DNA from: Nocardioides sp. NBC_00368 | GTDB lineage: Bacteria > Actinomycetota > Actinomycetes > Propionibacteriales > Nocardioidaceae | Reading direction: 5' to 3' | DNA length: 64,000 nt | Assembly (NCBI RefSeq): GCF_036090055.1 | Contig: NZ_CP107970.1 | Coordinates: 3,102,501-3,166,500 of the forward strand | Shown: positions 38,611 through 46,796 of the stretch, piece by piece | How the letters are laid out: every line of letters starts with the position of its first letter | Position numbering within the stretch: position 1 is the stretch's first letter | The notes under the pieces: model-generated | What the model saw: only the letters and a program-made list of their open reading frames with translations | What the model was told of the DNA's origin: nothing | Database searches by the model: none | Made by a program: the position numbers and the translations under genes

Positions 38611-40177
38611 CTGCCCGCTCCTTCTCGGCCAAGCCGCCGGGCTCGCCGGTGATGATCTCGAGTACGTCGTTGACGTCGATGTCGCGGTTGGGCCGCTCGG
38701 CGATCTTGCGGCGGTCCTTGAGGACCACCAGCCGATGGCTCAACCGCAGCACCTCCTCGAGCTCGGCGGAGATGAACACCACGCTCATCCCCTTCTCGGC
38801 GAGGTCGGCGACGAGCTGCTGGATCTGGGTCTTGGCGCCGATGTCGATGCCGCGGGTGGGCTCGTCGAGCAGGAGTACGTCGGGCTCCGTGATCAGCCAG
38901 CGCGCCAGCAGTACCTTCTGCTGGTTGCCACCGGACAGGCTTCGCATCGGCAGACTCGGGTCGGCGGGCCGGATGTCGAGAGCGGTCATGAACTCCTTGA
39001 CCAGCGACGCGCGGGTGGCGGTCGGGATCGGCCGAAGCCAGCCGCGGCTGGCCTGCAGCCCGAGCAGCATGTTGTCGGCGACGGAGAGCTCCTCGAAGAC
39101 CCCCTCGGCCTTGCGGTCCTCGCTGCAGAAGGCGAGCTTGCGGTCGATCGCGTGACGCGGGCTCCGCAGCCTCCGCCGGCTCGACCCTCTCACCGTCAGC
39201 TCGCCGGTGTCGGGGGTGTCGGCACCGAAGAGCAGCCGGGCCAGCTCGGTGCGGCCCGAGCCGAGCAGGCCGGCGATGCCGACGACCTCTCCGGCGTACA
39301 GGTTCAGGTCGGTGGCCTCCAGGTTGCCCTTCCGCCCCAGACCGACGGCGCTCAGCACCGGGAGACGCTGCTCGCCGGACGCCTCCTCCGCGGCCTCCTG
39401 CACGGCATGGTCCAGGCGGTCGAGCACCTGGAGATCGCGGCCGATCATCAGCTGCACCAGCTCCAGCTGGGTGGTTCCCTCGACCAGCCGCTCGCCCACG
39501 ACGCGGCCGTTTCGCAGGATCGTCATCCGGTCGGAGATCTCGAAGACCTGGTCGAGGAAGTGGGAGACGAAGACGATCGCGGTGCCCTGGTCACGCAGCC
39601 TGCGCATCACCTCGAAGAGCCTGGCCACCTCGTCGGCATCGAGGCTGGAGGTCGGCTCGTCGAGGATCAGCACCCGCGCATCGGTGTCGACGGCGCGCGC
39701 GATCGCGACGAGCTGCTGGACGGCGATCGGATGGCTGCCGAGCTCGGAGCCCGGATCGATGTCGATGCCGAGGGCCAGGAGCGAGGTCGCCGCCCGCCGG
39801 TTCATCTCGCGCCGGTCGATCCGGCCGAGTCGGCGCGGCTCGCGGCCGAGGAGCATGTTCTCGGCCACGGTGAGGTTGGGCACCAGGTTGACCTCCTGGT
39901 AGACCGTGCTGATCCCGGCGTGCTGTGCCGCCGCCGGGGTGGCGAACTGGGTCTCGACCCCGGCGATCTCCACCCGACCGGAGTCGATCGTGTAGACCCC
40001 CGTCAGCGCCTTGATCAGCGTCGACTTTCCCGCCCCGTTCTCCCCCATGAGCGCGTGCACCTCCCCCGGGAGGAGACGAAGCGAGACGCCGTCGAGCGCT
40101 CGCACCGCCCCGAACGTGATGGAGACGTCGAGCATCTCCACCACCGGTCCGGGTGACTTCACTTCTGCCTGACTCAT
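38603..40177 (-). CDS. Sugar ABC transporter ATP-binding protein (RbsA family, YtfR-like)
   Basis: 524 aa with two tandem nucleotide-binding domains. Domain 1: Walker A GENGAGKSTLIKALTG, signature about ISTVYQEVNL...HPIAVQQLVAIARAV, Walker B ARVLILDEPTSSLDADEV. Domain 2: degenerate Walker A GLLGSGRTELARLLFG, signature SLSGGNQQKVLLARWL, Walker B VLLLDEPTRGIDIGAKTQ. The degenerate second Walker A is normal for the family. Energises the two permeases. Separated from the binding-protein gene by a large hairpin. Confidence 0.93.
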   Translation of the reverse strand: MSQAEVKSPGPVVEMLDVSITFGAVRALDGVSLRLLPGEVHALMGENGAGKSTLIKALTGVYTIDSGRVEIAGVETQFATPAAAQHAGISTVYQEVNLVPNLTVAENMLLGREPRRLGRIDRREMNRRAATSLLALGIDIDPGSELGSHPIAVQQLVAIARAVDTDARVLILDEPTSSLDADEVARLFEVMRRLRDQGTAIVFVSHFLDQVFEISDRMTILRNGRVVGERLVEGTTQLELVQLMIGRDLQVLDRLDHAVQEAAEEASGEQRLPVLSAVGLGRKGNLEATDLNLYAGEVVGIAGLLGSGRTELARLLFGADTPDTGELTVRGSSRRRLRSPRHAIDRKLAFCSEDRKAEGVFEELSVADNMLLGLQASRGWLRPIPTATRASLVKEFMTALDIRPADPSLPMRSLSGGNQQKVLLARWLITEPDVLLLDEPTRGIDIGAKTQIQQLVADLAEKGMSVVFISAELEEVLRLSHRLVVLKDRRKIAERPNRDIDVNDVLEIITGEPGGLAEKERADA

Positions 40178-40225
40178 GTCGTGCTGGCTCCTGGGGGATC
40201 GGGGCGGCTGCGGCGGGTCGGATGC

Positions 40226-40308
40226 TCACCGAGGTATCTCGGTGGGCGCGCGCTTCCTTCGCGGAGTTCCACGAAGGAAGCGGCGCCTGACCGAGATAGC
40301 TCGGTGAA
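40226..40308 (-). repeat. Long two-part hairpin between binding-protein and ATPase genes
   Basis: Outer arms TCACCGAG-g-TATCTCGGT (40226-40243) and ACCGAGATA-g-CTCGGTGA (40291-40308); inner perfect 11-bp stem CGCTTCCTTCG (40251-40261) and CGAAGGAAGCG (40272-40282) with a 10-nt loop. Each outer arm is itself a near-palindrome. Within one operon this fits an RNA that protects the upstream message and limits readthrough, giving excess binding protein. Confidence 0.78.
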
Positions 40309-40313
40309 CGGCG

Positions 40314-41291
40314 TCAGTACTTCCGGTCGGGCAGCGCCTCGGCCGCCTGCTCCGGGGTGAACGTGGTCTCCTCGGTGACGATGCGCTCGGGGACCTCCTC
40401 GCCGGCGACGACCTTCTCGGCGACGTCCATCAGCTGCGGGCCGAGCAGCGGGCTGCACTCGACGATGAAGTTGATCTCGCCCGCGGCCAGCGCGGTCATC
40501 CCGTCCTTGACCGCGTCGACGGTGATGATCTTGATGTCGGTGCCGGGCTTCTTGCCGGCTGCCTTGATCGCCTCGATCGCACCCAGGCCCATGTCGTCGT
40601 TGTGGGCGTAGACGACGTCGATCTTCGGCTCGGACTGCAGGAAGGCCTCCATGACCTGCTTGCCGCCGTCACGGGTGAAGTCGCCGGTCTGGGAGGCGGC
40701 GATCTTGATCTTCGAGTCCGAGGAGATGACGTCCTCGAACCCCTTCTTGCGGTCGATCGCCGGCGCCGATCCGGTCGTGCCCTGCAGCTCGACGACGTTG
40801 ATCGCGCCGTCCTTGTCGACGTCGGAGGCGTCGGCGTTGTCGACCAGCCACTGGCCTGCCTTCTCGCCCTCCTCGACGAAGTCGGAGCCGATGAAGGTCA
40901 CGTAGAGCGAGGTGTCCTCGGTGTCCACGGCCCGGTCGGTCAGCACGACGGGGATCTTGGCGCGCTTGGCCTCCTGGAGCACCGCGTCCCAGCCGGTCTC
41001 GACGACCGGGCTGAACGCGATCACGTCCACCTTCTGCTGGATGTAGGACCGGATCGACTTGATCTGGTTCTCCTGCTTCTGCTGAGCGTCGGAGAACTTC
41101 AGGTCGATGCCGGCCTCCTTGGCCGACTCCTGGATCGAGGTGGTGTTGGCGGTGCGCCAGCCGCTCTCGGCCCCGACCTGGGCGAAGCCCATCGTGATCG
41201 AGCCGTCGTCGGCACTTTCGCTGCTACCGCACGCGCTGAGCGACATCCCGCCGATGGCGAGCGCGCACAGGGCGGTGAGGGTTTTCTTCAC
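40314..41291 (-). CDS. Sugar ABC substrate-binding lipoprotein (YtfQ-like)
   Basis: 325 aa from GTG 41291 (GGAGG 6 nt upstream); the longer frame to 41378 lacks support. Signal peptide with lipobox MSLSAC (Cys about 20), then a type I periplasmic-binding fold close to galactofuranose-binding YtfQ: GFAQVGAESGWRTANTTSIQ, QENQIKSIRSYIQQKVDVIA, FSPVVETGWDAVLQEAK, VVYAHNDDMGLGAIEAIKAA, CSPLLGPQLMDVAEKV. The 'E-S-xWR-AN' and 'P-V-ETGWD' motifs are typical. Exact sugar not proven. Confidence 0.88.
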   Translation of the reverse strand: MKKTLTALCALAIGGMSLSACGSSESADDGSITMGFAQVGAESGWRTANTTSIQESAKEAGIDLKFSDAQQKQENQIKSIRSYIQQKVDVIAFSPVVETGWDAVLQEAKRAKIPVVLTDRAVDTEDTSLYVTFIGSDFVEEGEKAGQWLVDNADASDVDKDGAINVVELQGTTGSAPAIDRKKGFEDVISSDSKIKIAASQTGDFTRDGGKQVMEAFLQSEPKIDVVYAHNDDMGLGAIEAIKAAGKKPGTDIKIITVDAVKDGMTALAAGEINFIVECSPLLGPQLMDVAEKVVAGEEVPERIVTEETTFTPEQAAEALPDRKY

Positions 41292-41351
41292 TGTCGTCCT
41301 CCAGTGTTCCCCTGCGGCGGCCAGTGTGACCGCCGTCACGATGCGACTCAG

Positions 41352-41365
41352 TGTGAGCGTTAACA
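41352..41365 (-). promoter_or_regulatory. LacI-type operator candidate upstream of the sugar ABC operon
   Basis: TGTGAGCGTTAACA (reverse TGTTAACGCTCACA), an imperfect dyad with central CG resembling actinobacterial LacI-family sugar operators. 60 bp upstream of the binding-protein start. No regulator gene is adjacent. Confidence 0.45.
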
Positions 41366-41430
41366 TCGGCGCGGTCAAGCGGAATGGGAAGATCGGTTCG
41401 AATCGGCAGCAGGTCGTCCGGAACTCCCCC

Positions 41431-41436
41431 TAGTGT
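41431..41436 (+). promoter_or_regulatory. -10 element of leaderless YcaQ-like gene
   Basis: TAGTGT, 7 nt before ATG 41444. Confidence 0.55.
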
Positions 41437-41443
41437 GGCGACC

Positions 41444-42535
41444 ATGACGCTCACCCTGGCTCCGGAACAGGCACGCCGGATCGCGGTCCGGGCTCAGCTT
41501 CTCGACGCGCGCCGGCCGGTTTCGCTGGTGGAGACCGTCGATCAGCTGACGCTCCTGCAGATCGATCCGACCAGGGCGATCGCGCCGAGCGCGGATCTGG
41601 TGGCGTGGTCGCGGCTGGGTGATGCGTACGACCATTCGGACCTCACCTTCGCGCTCGAGCAGGAGCGGTCGCTGGTGGAGTTCTCCAGCTTCATCATGCC
41701 GATGGACGAGATCGAGACCGTCCTGGCCCTCTCCCCCGACCGGGTCCACCCCACCGCGGTCAAGTGGGTGGAGGCCAACAAGAGATTCCGTACGCAGATC
41801 CTGGATCGCCTGCGAGCCGACGGCCCGCTCGTGGCCGGCGAGATCGAGGACACCTCCGAGGTGCCGTGGGCCTCGACCGGGTGGACCAACGACAAGAACG
41901 TTCTGCGGATGATCGAGCTGCTCAACCGGATGGGTGAGGTCGCGATCGCGGGCCGCCGTGGCAAGCTCCGCACCTGGGACCTCGCCGAGCGGGTCTACCC
42001 CTCAGACCTGCGGCTGCCCACACCCGAGGAGGCACTGAAGGTCGAGACCGTGCGCAGGCTCGCCTCGCTCGGGATCGCCCGCCCGGGGCGGAAGGAGTCT
42101 TCCGGTGGCGAGATGCTCGGCGCGGGTGATGCCGGTGTCCCGTGCACCGTGACCGGCGTCGACGGCGAGTGGCGGGTCGATGCCGAGGCGCTGGCCGCTC
42201 TCGAGGACGAGTTCGCGCCGCGTACGGCTCTGCTCTCCCCGTTCGACCGCCTCGTCTACGACCGCGACCGGGCGTTGGACCTGTTCGGGTTCGAGTACGT
42301 CTTGGAGATGTACAAGCCGGCCGCCAAGCGGCGTTGGGGCTACTTCGCCCTGCCGATCCTGCACGGCGAGCGGCTGGTCGGGAAGCTCGACGCGAAGGTG
42401 GACCGCAAGTCGGGGCTGCTGAACGTCTTCGCCGTCCACGAGGACTTCCCGTGGACCCCGGAGATCGGGGACGCGGTGGACGCCGAGATCGAGGCTCTGG
42501 CGGGCTGGCTCGGCGTCGATGTGACCCATCCCTGA
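41444..42535 (+). CDS. YcaQ/AlkX-like DNA glycosylase (HTH_42 family)
   Basis: 363 aa from ATG 41444. Winged-helix family DUF1006. The N-terminal region holds LTLLQIDPTRAIAPSADLVA: the Q-I-D triplet matches the catalytic Q-hydrophobic-D motif of YcaQ-type interstrand-crosslink glycosylases (AlkZ of antibiotic clusters has QxQ). Other family features: LEFALEQERSLVEF-type segment, PWASTGWTNDKNVLRMIELL, LLSPFDRLVYDRDRALDLFG, FEYVLEMYKPAAKRRWGYFA, LDAKVDRKSG. Likely removes bulky alkylated bases. No antibiotic cluster nearby, so a housekeeping repair role is likelier. Confidence 0.87.
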   Translation: MTLTLAPEQARRIAVRAQLLDARRPVSLVETVDQLTLLQIDPTRAIAPSADLVAWSRLGDAYDHSDLTFALEQERSLVEFSSFIMPMDEIETVLALSPDRVHPTAVKWVEANKRFRTQILDRLRADGPLVAGEIEDTSEVPWASTGWTNDKNVLRMIELLNRMGEVAIAGRRGKLRTWDLAERVYPSDLRLPTPEEALKVETVRRLASLGIARPGRKESSGGEMLGAGDAGVPCTVTGVDGEWRVDAEALAALEDEFAPRTALLSPFDRLVYDRDRALDLFGFEYVLEMYKPAAKRRWGYFALPILHGERLVGKLDAKVDRKSGLLNVFAVHEDFPWTPEIGDAVDAEIEALAGWLGVDVTHP

Positions 42536-42627
42536 AGTGGATGAGGCCATGCGGATTGCTCTTCTCAGCACCATGGCGCGCGCCTACTGTGGGCAGCGGG
42601 GTCAGACATCGATCAAAGGAGATCAGC

Positions 42628-43065
42628 ATGGGAACGCTCAACCCCTACATCAGCTTCAACGGCCAGGCGAAGGAAGCGCTCGAGTTCTACAGCTCGGTGC
42701 TCGGCGGCAAGGTCGAGGTCATGACGTTCGGCGACATGCCCGAGATGGGCGCGCCCGCCGAGGCCGCTGACCAGGTCATGCACGGCTCGCTCACGTTCGA
42801 CGACGGCCGGGTCCTGATGGCCTCCGACACGCCTCCGGGCATGGACTACGTCGCCCCGACAGCTGGCGTCACCATCGCGATCACCAGCTCCGACCCGGCC
42901 GACCACGAGATCTACGCCGACCAGTTCGCCAAGCTCTCCGAGGGCGGCACGCCCGGGATGCCGTTCGACCTGGCTCCCTGGGGCGACTACTTCGGCCAGT
43001 TCGACGACAAGTTCGGCGTGAGCTGGATGTTCGACGTCGCCGGCCCGGAGTCGGCACCCGCCTAG
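42628..43065 (+). CDS. VOC family protein (PhnB/3-demethylubiquinone methyltransferase-like glyoxalase fold)
   Basis: 145 aa; AAAGGAG before ATG 42628. Single VOC domain: NPYISFNGQAKEALEFYSSV, LGGKVEVMTFGDMPEMG, VMHGSLTFDDGRVLMASDTP, and the end APWGDYFGQFDDKFGVSWMF, typical of the PhnB/YdcB-like group. Binding residues are unclear and the reaction unknown. Separate transcription unit. Confidence 0.9.
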   Translation: MGTLNPYISFNGQAKEALEFYSSVLGGKVEVMTFGDMPEMGAPAEAADQVMHGSLTFDDGRVLMASDTPPGMDYVAPTAGVTIAITSSDPADHEIYADQFAKLSEGGTPGMPFDLAPWGDYFGQFDDKFGVSWMFDVAGPESAPA

Positions 43066-43126
43066 TCAGACCATGGTCGAGGTGAAGATCGTCCTTTCGT
43101 AGGAGGTGCGGTCGGCGAGGACGCCG

Positions 43127-43132
43127 TAGCGT
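43127..43132 (+). promoter_or_regulatory. -10 element of leaderless GPP34 gene
   Basis: TAGCGT, 7 nt before ATG 43140. Confidence 0.55.
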
Positions 43133-43139
43133 CTGAGGC

Positions 43140-43805
43140 ATGCTCATCGCCGAAGATCTGCTGCTGCTCGTGCTCGACGACACCCAGGGCACGCTCACCT
43201 CGTCCTGGGTCCAGCAGGCGCTGGGCGGAGCGATCCTGACCGAGCTCGTGATGACGGGTTCGGCGCAAGTGATGCCCAAGTCGGGCCTCACCCCGGCGAA
43301 GGCCGTGGCGGTGCCGGGACGGCGGCCGGACGAGCCGGTCCTGGCCGCTGCGTACGACTCGCTGGCAGCCAAGCCGCTGGCGGCCAAGAACGCCGTGACC
43401 GACCTCGGCAAGGGCCTCCACGAGGCCCTCGCCGCTCGGCTCTGCGATCGCAACATCCTCAAGCGCCGCGACGAGAAGATCCTCGGCATCTTCCCGCGCA
43501 CCACCTGGCCGGCGGCGGACTCGACCCACGAGAACGCCGTACGCGGCCAGCTGGTCGCCGTCCTCGTCCAGGGCGCCACCCCGGACGCCCGGACCGGGGC
43601 GCTCATCGCCCTGCTCTCCTCCATCGACCTCGCCCACAAGGTGGTCGACACGCGGACGGTCGGCGCCGGGACGGTCAGGAAGCGGGCGAAGGAGATCGCC
43701 CGTGGCGACTGGGCCGCCAAGGGCGTCAGGGACGCGATGGACGAGGTCACCGCGGTCATGACCGCGGTGATGGTCGCCACCACCGTCACCACGACGACCA
43801 CCTGA
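43140..43805 (+). CDS. GPP34 (Golgi phosphoprotein 3-like) family protein, copy 1
   Basis: 221 aa. Starts MLIAEDLLLLVLDDTQGT, with the GPP34 core QQALGGAILTELVMTGSAQV, LKRRDEKILGIFPRTTWPAA, QGATPDARTGALIALLSSID and the end IARGDWAAKGVRDAMDEV. Eukaryotic members bind phosphatidylinositol-4-phosphate; bacterial members are of unknown role and probably membrane-associated. The Thr/Val C-terminal tail is unusual. A paralogue is at 46065-46790. Confidence 0.88.
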   Translation: MLIAEDLLLLVLDDTQGTLTSSWVQQALGGAILTELVMTGSAQVMPKSGLTPAKAVAVPGRRPDEPVLAAAYDSLAAKPLAAKNAVTDLGKGLHEALAARLCDRNILKRRDEKILGIFPRTTWPAADSTHENAVRGQLVAVLVQGATPDARTGALIALLSSIDLAHKVVDTRTVGAGTVRKRAKEIARGDWAAKGVRDAMDEVTAVMTAVMVATTVTTTTT

Positions 43806-43811
43806 AAACGT

Positions 43812-43852
43812 GCTCGAGGATCGCAGCCGTGGGGGGACTGCGATCCTCGAGC
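43812..43852. terminator. Strong bidirectional terminator
   Basis: Perfect 15-bp stem GCTCGAGGATCGCAG / CTGCGATCCTCGAGC with an 11-nt loop, between convergent GPP34 and epoxide hydrolase genes. Confidence 0.8.
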
Positions 43853-43865
43853 TCTGCCCGGCCTG

Positions 43866-44975
43866 TCAGGCGAAGAAGGCCTTCAGGTCGGCGGCGATGT
43901 CGGCGGGGCGCTCCAGGGCCGCGAAGTGGCCGCCCTCGGGGAACTCCGACCAGTGCTGGATGTTGGCGTTGTCCCGCTCGGCCAGCGACCTGATGGTCTG
44001 GAAGTCGTCCTTGAAGACGGCGACCCCGATCCGGCCCTGCGAGACCTCCGGCTCGCGCTCGGCGTGCCCCTCCTCGTAGTGGTAGCGCGCCGCCGAGGCG
44101 TAGGAGTTGGTGAGCCAGTAGAAGGTCGCCTGCTCGATGACCTGCTCGGGGGTGACCAGCGACGTGCCGTTCCCGAAGGACTCGAAGAGCTCGCTGTAGG
44201 CCAGTGTCCCCACCGGTGAGTCGGCCAGCGCCGCGCCGATGGTCTGCGGACGGGATCCGTTCATGGCGTTGTAGCCGCCGACCGACTGGAACCACTGCAT
44301 GTGCTCCAGCGCCGCGTACTCCTTCGGCCCGAAGCCCTCGAACTCGCTCGGGTCGCCGGACGGGAACGAGAAGAGCTGCAGGACGTGTGCGCCGAGGAAG
44401 CCCTCGGGGTTCAGGAGCGCCAGCTCGCGGCCGACCATCGCGCCGCCGTCGCTGCCGTGCACCCCGTAGGAGGCGTAGCCCAGCCGGCGCATGAGGACGT
44501 CGTACGCCTCGGCGACCCGCTTCATCGTCCAGCCGGTGTCGACGACCGGCGTCGAGAGCCCGAAGCCCGGCATCTCCGGGATCACCAGGTGGAACTCGTC
44601 GGTCAGGGAGTCGATCATCGGGAGGAACTCCAGGAACGAGCCCGGATAGGTGTGGGCGAGCAGGAGCGCCTTGGCGTCCGGGTTCGAGGAGGGTACGTGG
44701 ACGAAGTGGATGACCTGGCCGTCGATCTCGGTCAGGTGGTTCGGCACCGCGTTGATCCGCTCCTCGACCGCGCGCCAGTCGAAGCTCTTCCAGCGCTCGA
44801 CCATGTCGGCGAGGTACGCCGTCGGGGTGCCGTAGTCCCAGGAGTCACCGGGCACGGCCGGGGCGAACCGGGTGCGGTCCAGCCGGGCGCGGAGGTCGTC
44901 GAGATCGGCCTGCGGGAACTCGACGGTGACGGTGCTGATCTCGGCCTTGATCTGGTTGCTGACCTGGGTGTTCAT
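43866..44975 (-). CDS. Epoxide hydrolase (EHN domain, alpha/beta hydrolase)
   Basis: 369 aa. N-terminal EHN lid domain (FPQADLDDLRARLDRTRF, WKSFDWRAVEERINAVPNHL) followed by the hydrolase core: oxyanion HTYPGSFLEFLPMIDSL (HGWPGS variant), nucleophile Asp in YGVHGSDGGAMVGRELAL, tail catalytic His in FPEGGHFAALERPADIA. Opens epoxides to diols; member of the microsomal-type bacterial family. Divergent from a WYL regulator which probably controls it. Confidence 0.92.
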   Translation of the reverse strand: MNTQVSNQIKAEISTVTVEFPQADLDDLRARLDRTRFAPAVPGDSWDYGTPTAYLADMVERWKSFDWRAVEERINAVPNHLTEIDGQVIHFVHVPSSNPDAKALLLAHTYPGSFLEFLPMIDSLTDEFHLVIPEMPGFGLSTPVVDTGWTMKRVAEAYDVLMRRLGYASYGVHGSDGGAMVGRELALLNPEGFLGAHVLQLFSFPSGDPSEFEGFGPKEYAALEHMQWFQSVGGYNAMNGSRPQTIGAALADSPVGTLAYSELFESFGNGTSLVTPEQVIEQATFYWLTNSYASAARYHYEEGHAEREPEVSQGRIGVAVFKDDFQTIRSLAERDNANIQHWSEFPEGGHFAALERPADIAADLKAFFA

Positions 44976-45088
44976 GACTTCTCCTTGGTGGTTTCCGACC
45001 TTGTGAGACCCACGTTAGGAAGGGTTCCGGCAAGCCTGATTCCGGAATTTCGCTGGCTCGAGAATTTCTTTTGGAGCACTCTGAGTCC

Positions 45089-46060
45089 GTGCTGGAAACC
45101 TCCGCGCGACTCCTCGCGCTCCTCGGTCTGCTGCAGTCCTCGGCCGGCTGGACCGGCACCGACCTGGCCACCCGTCTCGACGTCTCCGAGCGCACCGTGC
45201 GCAACGACATGACCAAGCTCCGCGAGCTCGGCTACCCGGTGGAGTCCGTGCGCGGCCCGGGCGGCCGCTACCGGCTCGGCGCCGGCGGCAACCTCCCGCC
45301 GCTGCTCCTCGACGACGAGGAGGCGGTCGCGGTCGCCGTCGGGCTCCGGGCCGCGACCGGCATCGCCGGGGTGGCCGAGACCAGCACCCGGGCTCTCGCC
45401 AAGCTCGACCAGGTGCTCCCCGACCATCTGCGTCGCAAGCTGGCCGCGGTGGTCGACGCCACGGAGGCGGGCCCGGTCAACACCGACAGCAACGTCCCCG
45501 ACCCCGACGTGGACGCCGGCACCCTGCAGGCCCTGGCCACAGCCATCCGTGACGGCCAGGGCGTGCGCGCCGACTACCGCGACGAGCCCATCGAGGTCGA
45601 GCCCTACCGACTGATCTCCTGGCAGCGCCGCTGGTACCTCGTCGCCCGCGACCCCCGCGCCGACGCCTGGCTGCCCCTGCGCGTCGACTGGCTGCGCCTC
45701 AAGGTCCCCGGCGGGCGCCCGTTCCGTCCGAGCGACCCGCCCGCATTTAATGGGCAGAGCGACCTCACCGAGTTCGTCGTGCGCGAGGTCGCGCGCACCG
45801 GCTGGGCCGTCCACGCCCGCCTGGTCATCGCCGCACCCGCCGACGAGGTCATCGCGCGCATCAACCCCGCCGTCGGCACCGTCGAGCCGATCGCCCCCGA
45901 CCGCAGCGTGCTGGTCACCGGTGGCGACAGCCTCGAGGTCGTGGCCGTCTGGATCGGCATGCTCGGCCTCGACTTCACCGTCGAGTCACCCCCGGAGCTC
46001 CGCGACCACCTCGAGATCCTCGCGAAGCGCTACGCCGCCGCGATCACCGCACCGGAATGA
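45089..46060 (+). CDS. HTH_11/WYL-domain transcriptional regulator
   Basis: 323 aa from GTG 45089 (TTG 45071 possible). N-terminal winged helix: ARLLALLGLLQSSAGWTGTD, LATRLDVSERTVRNDMTKLR, GPGGRYRLGAGGNLPPLLLD. The WYL domain follows with the ligand strand YRLISWQRRWYLVARDPRA and a WCX-like C-terminus. Such proteins sense nucleotides or other ligands. Placed divergently to the epoxide hydrolase and 5 bp before the second GPP34 gene, so it is probably co-transcribed with the latter. Confidence 0.9.
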   Translation: MLETSARLLALLGLLQSSAGWTGTDLATRLDVSERTVRNDMTKLRELGYPVESVRGPGGRYRLGAGGNLPPLLLDDEEAVAVAVGLRAATGIAGVAETSTRALAKLDQVLPDHLRRKLAAVVDATEAGPVNTDSNVPDPDVDAGTLQALATAIRDGQGVRADYRDEPIEVEPYRLISWQRRWYLVARDPRADAWLPLRVDWLRLKVPGGRPFRPSDPPAFNGQSDLTEFVVREVARTGWAVHARLVIAAPADEVIARINPAVGTVEPIAPDRSVLVTGGDSLEVVAVWIGMLGLDFTVESPPELRDHLEILAKRYAAAITAPE

Positions 46061-46064
46061 AGCC

Positions 46065-46790
46065 ATGCTGATCGCGGAGGACCTCGTGCTGCTCATGCTC
46101 GAGGACTTCAGCGGGCGTCCGGTCGGCGGGCTCGACATGGGGACGCTCGACCTGCTGGTGGGCGGTGCGCTGGTATCCGAGCTGGCGCTGGCCGGTGCGG
46201 TCCACCTGGTGGAGGAGCCCGTCGGGGGCACCATGGAGGTGCATCCGACAGGAGTCCGCCTACCCGCAGATCCCTTCCTCCAACGCTCGCTCGTGCTCGC
46301 CGGCGGCCGAGCCCGCCCCGCTCCCCTGATCAGGAGCTGCGGCATCCAGATGTTCGCGCATCTCGCCGACCGCCTCGTGCACCGCGGCCTGCTGCGTGGC
46401 GAGACGGAGCGGCGCCACCTCATCACTCGGACGACCTGGCCCGCCACCGAGATCAGCTACAAGCAGGACGTACGCCACCACCTCACCGCCGCCCTGTTCC
46501 ACGGTGCGCAGCCGAGCCGACGCACGGCGACCTTGATCGGCCTCATCGCCGCCGTCGACCAGGTCGACCTGTTCTTTCCCTCCGCCACCGTGCCCCTGAC
46601 GGAGGTCAGGCGCCGCGCGGATCACATCGCTGCGGGCGACTGGGCCGCGGCCACCGTACGCGGGATCCTTCGAGCCTCCCGCAGGCGAGGTGACTGGTTC
46701 GGCGGCGGCGACGGTGGAGGGTTCTTCGGTGGAGACGGCGGGGGTGGCGGCGACGGCGGAGGGGGCGGCGACGGCGGCGGAGGGGGTTGA
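46065..46790 (+). CDS. GPP34 family protein, copy 2, with Gly-rich tail
   Basis: 241 aa, ATG 4 nt after the WYL regulator stop. Same start as copy 1 (MLIAEDLVLLMLEDFSGRPV) and core (GGALVSELALAGAVHLVEEP, LITRTTWPATEISYKQDVRH, QPSRRTATLIGLIAAVDQVD, DHIAAGDWAAATVRGILRAS). The last ~35 residues are a low-complexity Gly/Asp tail after WFGGGDGGGFFGG, common in actinobacterial GPP34 proteins. Role unknown; membrane binding is likely. Confidence 0.88.
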   Translation: MLIAEDLVLLMLEDFSGRPVGGLDMGTLDLLVGGALVSELALAGAVHLVEEPVGGTMEVHPTGVRLPADPFLQRSLVLAGGRARPAPLIRSCGIQMFAHLADRLVHRGLLRGETERRHLITRTTWPATEISYKQDVRHHLTAALFHGAQPSRRTATLIGLIAAVDQVDLFFPSATVPLTEVRRRADHIAAGDWAAATVRGILRASRRRGDWFGGGDGGGFFGGDGGGGGDGGGGGDGGGGG

Positions 46791-46796
46791 TGTCAG

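Noticed and set aside
41388..41410. GGTTCGAATC, a tRNA T-loop-like string
   Set aside because: No matching acceptor or anticodon stems around it.
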